A stretch of DNA of 64,000 nucleotides from DATATV01 sp035551355 (GTDB taxonomy: Bacteria; Actinomycetota; Actinomycetes; Mycobacteriales; Pseudonocardiaceae): contig DASZNF010000021.1 of assembly GCA_035551355.1 (NCBI GenBank), forward strand, positions 1 to 64,000, in the 5' to 3' direction. The notes beneath the pieces are model-generated. The model had not been told where the DNA came from. It worked only from the letters and a program-made list of their open reading frames with translations, and searched no databases. Within the stretch, counting starts at the first letter, position 1, and every line of letters begins with the position of its first letter. Shown piece by piece: positions 59,511 through 64,000 of the stretch. The translations under genes were made by a program, and so were the position numbers.

Positions 59511-60104
59511 ATGGGCAAGGTCTTCAGCGCACACGCGGTGTCGGTCGACGGCTTCATCACCGGCCGTGCTCCCGGAGCGGGACGCGGCCTCGGCGACGGG
59601 TCGACGCTGTTCGACTGGTACTTCACCGGCGACACGCCCAGCACGGTGTTCGACGGATTCCGGCTCAGCCCGGCCAGCGCCCCGATCTTCGACGCCCTGG
59701 CCGATCGCGTCGGCGCGGTCGTCGCCGGCCGCAACACCTACGAGGACTCCGACCGGTTCGGCGGCGGCAGCCCGCACCCGACGGCGCCGGTGTTCGTGCT
59801 CAGCCACCGGCCCGCACCGGAGATCTCCGAGCGGCAAACCCTGGTCACCACCGGCATCCAGGAAGCGATCGCCGCGGCCCGGAAGACCGCCGGGGACAAG
59901 GACATCGGCCTCATGGGCGGCGGTGTGCTCGCCGCGGCGCTCACCGCCGGACTGGTCGACGAGCTGATCCTGCACCAGGTGCCGGTGCTGCTCGGCGGCG
60001 GCCGCCCGTTCTTCCAGTCGCTGCCCAAGCAAGTCCAGCTCCGCCTGGTCGGCGCCATCCCGGCGCCCGGCGTCACCCACCTGCACTACGAAATCCAGCG
60101 CTGA
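59511..60104 (+). CDS. RibD-C/dihydrofolate-reductase-like protein
   Basis: This 197-residue Rossmann-like reductase has MGKVFSAHAVSVDGFITGRA, AVVAGRNTYEDSDRFGGGSP and DIGLMGGGVLAAALTAGLVD, typical of the RibD C-terminal/DHFR-like family. It probably uses NADPH or F420H2; the substrate is unknown. ATG 59511 follows AGAGGA. It is divergent from HxlR and starts a short operon with the F420-type gene. Confidence 0.9.
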   Translation: MGKVFSAHAVSVDGFITGRAPGAGRGLGDGSTLFDWYFTGDTPSTVFDGFRLSPASAPIFDALADRVGAVVAGRNTYEDSDRFGGGSPHPTAPVFVLSHRPAPEISERQTLVTTGIQEAIAAARKTAGDKDIGLMGGGVLAAALTAGLVDELILHQVPVLLGGGRPFFQSLPKQVQLRLVGAIPAPGVTHLHYEIQR

Positions 60105-60133
60105 TCCGATCAGCCCACCAGGAGATGATCACC

Positions 60134-60505
60134 ATGCTCGATCCCGACCTGCGCCGCGTGCTCGACGGCACCTCCCTGGCCCACCTGGCCACCGTGCTGC
60201 CCGACGGCGCGCCCCACTCGGTGCCGCTGTGGGTCAGCACGCACGGCGACCACATCGCGATCCTCACCGGCCCGCACAGCCGTAAGGCCCGCAACCTGCG
60301 CCGCGACCCGCGGATCGCGCTTTCCTTGGCACCGGCCGACAATCCGTATCAGCCGGTGATCGTCCGCGGCCGGGTCGTGCAGTGGATCGAGGACGACAGC
60401 GCCTGGGAGATCGTCGACCGGATCTCCACCAAGTACACGGGCGGCCCGTACCCGCGCGACGAAAAGCGGATCATCCTGCTCATCGAACCGAATTCGCAAA
60501 GCTGA
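60134..60505 (+). CDS. PPOX-class F420-dependent protein
   Basis: This 123-residue split-barrel protein has TSLAHLATVLPDGAPHSVPL and SRKARNLRRDPRIALSLAPA, like the gene at 40820-41251. ATG 60134 has AGGAG at 9 bp and is chosen over ATG 60125, which abuts that site. It is 29 bp after the RibD-like gene in the same operon. Confidence 0.88.
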   Translation: MLDPDLRRVLDGTSLAHLATVLPDGAPHSVPLWVSTHGDHIAILTGPHSRKARNLRRDPRIALSLAPADNPYQPVIVRGRVVQWIEDDSAWEIVDRISTKYTGGPYPRDEKRIILLIEPNSQS

Positions 60506-60529
60506 CCGACCAGGCGCGGGTCACTCGAC

Positions 60530-60803
60530 GCGCGTGGCCCGGTTCGCCTTACACTCCGGCGATCCGGCGTTCGACGCCCTGCCCGGCTATTTCATGCAGC
60601 GATTCGGGCCGACCGTCGGGTCACTGCTCGACGCCGCGATAGTGAGTGGCGAGATTCGTGCCGACATCAGCCCCAAGGACCTCCTGTACGCCGTCGCTAA
60701 TTTGTGCCTGCCCGTGGCGGACGAGGGACTTGCCTACAGCCAACGCATGGTCGCGCTCCTGGTCGACGGACTATGCTACGGCGCAGATCTTCAGTGGTCG
60801 TGA
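60530..60803 (+). pseudogene. C-terminal domain remnant of a TetR regulator
   Basis: The frame FMQRFGPTVGSLLDAAIVSG, EIRADISPKDLLYAVANLCL and ALLVDGL matches TetR ligand-domain ends (SbtR-like). No DNA-binding domain precedes it; the F420-type gene ends just upstream. A 5' deletion has removed more than half of the gene. Confidence 0.7.
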
Positions 60804-61075
60804 TTACGTCCTCCTCGAAACCAGCCATCAGGTGGCCGAGCGACGTCGTGATCGGTGATCCGTAACTGGGCGCCCGGATGCGGGCGTTCCTTCCGCAGGA
60901 CCAGTCGGGTGCCCTCGGGCCACGAGGTCAGATCGGCCAGCCCGGTCACCTCGACCACCGATGCCCCGTCGCGGGGCTGGCCGTCTGCGTTGCAAGCCGG
61001 TGTCCATGCTTTCGTCGGAATCTGACGCAGGATGGTGCTGCTGTGGAGATCATCGACTCGCCGCTGGCCACTACC
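60791..61075 (-). pseudogene. IS1380-type transposase fragment
   Basis: Minus-strand frame VVEVTGLADLTSWPEGTRLV then LRKERPHPGAQLRITDHD matches the middle of IS1380-family transposases. It is flanked by KAWTPACNADGQPRDGA upstream and ends at a stop near 60791. Neither terminal repeats nor the rest of the gene are seen. Confidence 0.65.
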
Positions 61076-61225
61076 GGCAGCCAGGGACGCCACTGGCTAC
61101 GCTTCACCTTGGGAGTGCCCCTTCTGGTTGGGATCTGTTGTCGTCGCAGACACCAGTTCCCTTGCAGGATGGGCACTTCCGTGTATCTACGACCTTGTCG
61201 CTCTATTTCGCGCGAAAGGCGCAGG

Positions 61226-62113
61226 CTAGTCGTGGTCCCAACCACCCGCCTGTCGTTCGGATGCGCGCCAGAGGCTGGGCGCTCGTCCAGTGTGCGCGGT
61301 GAAGAACGTGGTGAAGTTTGCAGCCTGGGTGAACCCGAGCGCGCCCGCGAGCTCAACGACTGTGATGTCGGTGTGCGCTAGAAGCCGCTTGGCTTCTAGC
61401 GTGACGCGCTCGTCGAGGAACCGTTTCGCGGTCACTCCCACAGCCGAGAGCGTCGCACGCGAGATGGTCCGGGGGCTGTAGCCGATCGCCGAGGCGTAGT
61501 CGTTCACGTGGCGCCACTGCCGGAAGTGCTCCTCGACCACGGCGCGATAGGTGCGGAAGATGTGGTGCTCGCTGGTGGCCGGCTCCGCTGCAGCGTCGTT
61601 GTCGGCCCGCAGCACCAGCGCTGTCAGTGTGTGCTTGAGGACCGCCGGCGCCTCCGGTGCTGCGAGTCTCAGCGCGTCCGTGTACTCCACTTGCAGGTGT
61701 GCGACGGCGGCGCGGAGCAGAGCCCATTCCTCCAGGTTGAGATACCGGGTGCTCGATGGCGCACTCGCTGTTTCGAGGTCGATGCAGGCTGCCCCCGGCG
61801 TGAATAAGGCGAGCAGACCATCGATCGTCTCGACGTCGGTCCACTGGTGCACCACACCCGGGCGCAGGTGCACCACGGTCTGTGGCCGCAGCTGCCGGTC
61901 CGCAAAGTCCGATCGGTGAGCGCCGTGCCCTTCCTCGACGAGGGCCAGGACATGGAACGACGGGCGTTGCGGGCGTCGACGCCGCCCAGCTGCATCCATC
62001 GCACGCAACTCGGCGAACGAGAGCAACTCCACGGGCAGCTGCGCGCTGGCACTTCCGCTGGCCGGGGCGAACGGCACCTGCCAGATGCCAGACCCGAGCC
62101 GTCCCCTTTTCAT
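61226..62113 (-). CDS. AraC family transcriptional regulator
   Basis: This 295-residue activator has an N-terminal cupin-like ligand domain (RPSFHVLALVEEGHGAHRSD, VVHLRPGVVHQWTDVETIDG) and a C-terminal pair of HTH motifs (YASAIGYSPRTISRATLSAV; ITVVELAGALGFTQAANFTT). ATG 62113 is chosen as the first Met before homology. It is divergent from the SnoaL-like gene and probably activates it and the tautomerase gene. Confidence 0.87.
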   Translation of the reverse strand: MKRGRLGSGIWQVPFAPASGSASAQLPVELLSFAELRAMDAAGRRRRPQRPSFHVLALVEEGHGAHRSDFADRQLRPQTVVHLRPGVVHQWTDVETIDGLLALFTPGAACIDLETASAPSSTRYLNLEEWALLRAAVAHLQVEYTDALRLAAPEAPAVLKHTLTALVLRADNDAAAEPATSEHHIFRTYRAVVEEHFRQWRHVNDYASAIGYSPRTISRATLSAVGVTAKRFLDERVTLEAKRLLAHTDITVVELAGALGFTQAANFTTFFTAHTGRAPSLWRASERQAGGWDHD

Positions 62114-62217
62114 AGGAGGTCGTCCACCTTCGATCTTTCCCGGCACGGCTAGCCATCCTAGCCTCGAAGAGGGGAAAGACACCCGGCCTTGGCCGAACTG
62201 GAGAAAAGACAACTTAG

Positions 62218-62610
62218 ATGACCAACACCGTAAACGATGCTTTCGACATGTCCAGCGCATTCGACACGCGCCTCAACGACGGCGACCTTGAGGGCCTGCT
62301 CGCCCTGCTCGCCCCGGGCGCGATCAGCCGGACGCCGCAGGGCGAGGTACTCGAGGACCCGCAAGCCATCCGCGCCAACCTCGCCGGCTTGATCACCGCG
62401 GGCGCTCGCCTGCACAACCGTCCCCGCTTGGTCCTCACCAGCGGCGACGTGGCGCTGCTGCTGATCGATTGGACGCTTGAGCTAGCGAACGTCGGCGGGA
62501 CTCCGACGATGACCGGCACGACCACCAACGTCGTCACGCGGACCGGCGCAGACGACGGCTGGAGGCTGGCGATCCTGAACCCCATCGGTACAGCCGGAGA
62601 AGGCGCTTGA
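62218..62610 (+). CDS. SnoaL/NTF2-like protein
   Basis: This 130-residue NTF2-fold protein (SSAFDTRLNDGDLEGLLALL, ISRTPQGEVLEDPQAIRANL) belongs to the DUF4440/SnoaL-like group. No specific reaction can be assigned. It lies in a likely AraC-controlled group with the tautomerase-like gene 95 bp downstream. Codon choice is less GC-extreme than in the neighbourhood, which may mean recent transfer. Confidence 0.82.
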   Translation: MTNTVNDAFDMSSAFDTRLNDGDLEGLLALLAPGAISRTPQGEVLEDPQAIRANLAGLITAGARLHNRPRLVLTSGDVALLLIDWTLELANVGGTPTMTGTTTNVVTRTGADDGWRLAILNPIGTAGEGA

Positions 62611-62705
62611 CCCCCGCCGGTTCAAACACCCACCCATGCGGCCGGGCCTCCCTCGTCGTCTCGCGAGGTCCCGCTGAGTCATCACCACCTTCATAAGGGG
62701 CCTTC

Positions 62706-63140
62706 GTGGCTATCGTCGACATCACCACCACTCACGGCGCTGTGGCCACCGGAGACCGGGCGCGCCTCGCCACTGAACTCGCGGCGCTCACCTACGAAGC
62801 AGAGGGCTTCGCAGGCAGCGCCGTGGCGCCCGCTGTCTGCTGGACGTTCTTCAACGAGGGAGACCCCGGCGCGATCTCCACGGGCGCCGGGCTGCCCGCC
62901 GCAGCGCTCTACTACATCCAGGTCACTGTGCTCGCTGACGCGATCGACAAGAGCCGAAAGCAGAAGCTAGGTGAAGCGATCACCTCGACGCTGCTCGCGT
63001 ATGAAGCACAGCCGGTGACCCCTGACGACCGGAACCGCGTCTGGGTCCGCTTCATCGACGTCGTCGACGGTGACCTCGTCGTTGGCGGCCAGTCGACCTC
63101 CCTGATCGGTCTCAAAGCGCTCGTCGCTGCGCAGGGCTGA
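62706..63140 (+). CDS. Tautomerase-family protein lacking the N-terminal proline
   Basis: This 144-residue protein resembles the tautomerase/4-oxalocrotonate tautomerase superfamily, with IDKSRKQKLGEAITSTLLAY and VWVRFIDVVDGDLVVGGQ. The start is GTG-GCT-ATC, so residue 2 is Ala, not the catalytic Pro of the family. It may be a non-canonical member. The GTG has AAGGGG six bp upstream. Confidence 0.75.
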   Translation: MAIVDITTTHGAVATGDRARLATELAALTYEAEGFAGSAVAPAVCWTFFNEGDPGAISTGAGLPAAALYYIQVTVLADAIDKSRKQKLGEAITSTLLAYEAQPVTPDDRNRVWVRFIDVVDGDLVVGGQSTSLIGLKALVAAQG

Positions 63141-63169
63141 CTCGCGCACGCTAAGGAGTCAACGCGAGC

Positions 63170-63310
63170 ACCGGCGCGCAGCATCCTCTCCCCGTCTACG
63201 ACCACCGGCCTGGCGTGGGCGGCCCCACGCTGGTGTTCCTCCGCTACTGGGGTGGATCGGCGCATCGGGGAGCCCGTCGTCAGGCGGCTCCCCGGTCGCC
63301 GCAGCATCCC
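63170..63310 (+). pseudogene. Alpha/beta-hydrolase N-terminal scar, frameshifted
   Basis: YDHRPGVGGPTLVFLRYWGG changes frame into GEPVVRRLPGRRSI, together matching the start of alpha/beta hydrolases (GPTLVFLHYWGGS...W.PVV..L). The rest is absent, with unrelated sequence by 63320. Confidence 0.6.
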
Positions 63311-63406
63311 AGCTGAGCACGTCAAGGTCTGCCAGGGCGAGGACCGGCCGAACACGAACATCGTTTCAGCTCGCCTGATCAGGGGTGTCTGCGCGGTCAG
63401 GGCAGT

Positions 63407-63730
63407 GTGCCCCAAGGAGGCACGACCCTGGCCAGCAGCACCGACAGCAGCAGACCGGCTCTGTCCGACCCGGCCACGATGCCCACCGACATCAGCCACC
63501 GGCTCTCGGCGTTCGACAAGTTCGCCACCCACGCCGACCGCTTCGCCTCCCGCGCCTGGTTCTTCGCGTTGTGTGTGGTGCTGGTCGTGGTGTGGGCGCC
63601 GTCGTTCTTCCTGCTCGGCGATGTCGACACCTGGCAGTTGGTCATCAACACGCTCACCACGTCCTGCTCCGTGACCTGTTCAGGACTGGACTTTCGGACA
63701 GCCACCCGCACGGCTGTCCACTCCACACTC
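63407..63730 (+). pseudogene. Truncated low-affinity iron permease-like gene
   Basis: FDKFATHADRFASRAWFFAL and DVDTWQLVINTLTT match the start of the low-affinity iron permease family (PF04120), with one membrane helix. Homology breaks at about 63660 in the middle of the expected second helix, and the frame runs into unrelated sequence. It probably has no transport function. Confidence 0.6.
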
Positions 63731-63902
63731 AGAGTCAGCACCCACTGGGTGCGTCCATCGCCAGCACAGCTCGGAAAGGTGGAGCTTGCCATGTTGCATC
63801 CTGTTTCTGTTGGTGATCAAGTGTCGAAGCGGGATCACCTTTCCCTGTCCACGGGCACCTGGATCGAGGAGCTCATCGACGAACACCGCGCCGCCGTGCT
63901 CA
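63731..63902. other. Junction DNA, no supported gene
   Basis: A plus-strand frame continues here (MLHPVSVGDQVSKRDHLSLS, TGTWIEELIDEHRAAVLIT) without a family match. It follows the broken iron-permease gene and faces the end of the aldo/keto reductase gene. Confidence 0.35.
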
Positions 63903-64000
63903 TTACTCGACCCGCGCGGACACCTCGTCCAGGGCGGCGTTCTCCGCCGGGGTGAGCTCGACCGTGGCCGCGGCCAGCAGTGCCGGGAGCTGTTCCAGCG
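63903..64000 (-). CDS. Aldo/keto reductase, C-terminal end only
   Basis: The minus-strand frame LEQLPALLAAATVELTPAEN AALDEVSARVE (split here by a space) ends in TAA at 63903-63905. It matches the C-terminal helix of aldo/keto reductases, which bind the substrate edge. The rest of the gene lies beyond the window. Confidence 0.75.
   Translation of the reverse strand, partial: LEQLPALLAAATVELTPAENAALDEVSARVE

Overview
The window is very GC-rich DNA (about 70%) with frequent GTG and TTG starts and strong third-position G/C. Its gene families (DUF574 methyltransferase, SARP regulator, F420-type flavin proteins, DUF6104, DrrAB transporters, furA-katG) point to an actinomycete. A Pseudonocardiales relative is my best guess, but that is inference. 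The layout is typical of an accessory chromosome arm: short unrelated operons, many regulator/target pairs and an unusually high number of gene scars. I see no tRNA, rRNA or CRISPR array.

0-9 kb: a truncated cytochrome P450; a DrrB/DrrA exporter with a DUF4097 protein and a ribbon-helix-helix regulator preceded by three 11-bp iterons; a tyrosine-integrase scar; a divergent MerR regulator/erythromycin-esterase pair; a frameshifted Tn3 transposase fragment; and a YbaB plus MORN pair that looks like the orphaned part of a toxin-immunity locus. 9-18.6 kb: ArsR/MFS pair with nested operators, alpha/beta hydrolase, a secreted sedolisin-lectin protease with a DasR-like site upstream, a Cys-rich coiled-coil protein, an AraC/PobA scar, an anti-sigma-type ATPase, an MscS channel and a DUF574 methyltransferase. 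18.6-28.9 kb: FAD monooxygenase, a stand-alone TOPRIM protein, a broken membrane-protein gene, an arsenic module (ArsI, ArsR, ArsC), MarR/epimerase pair, enoyl-CoA hydratase, a penicillin-binding protein next to an acyl-CoA synthetase scar, then NB-ARC and RHS scars.

28.9-41.3 kb: a single-chain biotin-dependent acyl-CoA carboxylase, katG and furA (furA with a near-consensus leaderless promoter), a second DrrAB pair whose 3' end overlaps a large SARP regulator, a GGCT-like protein and an F420-type flavin protein. 41.3-51.4 kb: a tightly packed five-gene CoA-thioester catabolic operon (ligase, two acyl-CoA dehydrogenases, enoyl-CoA hydratase, VOC protein); a zinc-ribbon protein; a two-component flavin monooxygenase/FMN reductase/TetR cassette; PNPOx-like and SnoaL-like genes. 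51.4-60.5 kb: TetR with duplicated operators, a four-repeat membrane protein, a MarR/ClC channel pair, a methyltransferase behind a MerR-type promoter, a DUF385 protein, an amidase, and HxlR with divergent RibD-like reductase and F420-type protein. 60.5-64 kb is a graveyard (TetR C-terminus, IS1380 fragment, alpha/beta-hydrolase scar, truncated iron permease) around an intact AraC/SnoaL/tautomerase group, ending in the 3' end of an aldo/keto reductase.

Functionally the window mixes drug export and resistance (DrrAB twice, MFS, erythromycin esterase), redox and metal stress (KatG/FurA, ArsI/R/C), oxygenase and CoA-ester catabolism, and local one-component regulators. No complete antibiotic biosynthetic cluster is visible. 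The least explained loci are the five-gene CoA operon, the flavin monooxygenase cassette, the Cys-rich coiled-coil gene and several orphan operators.
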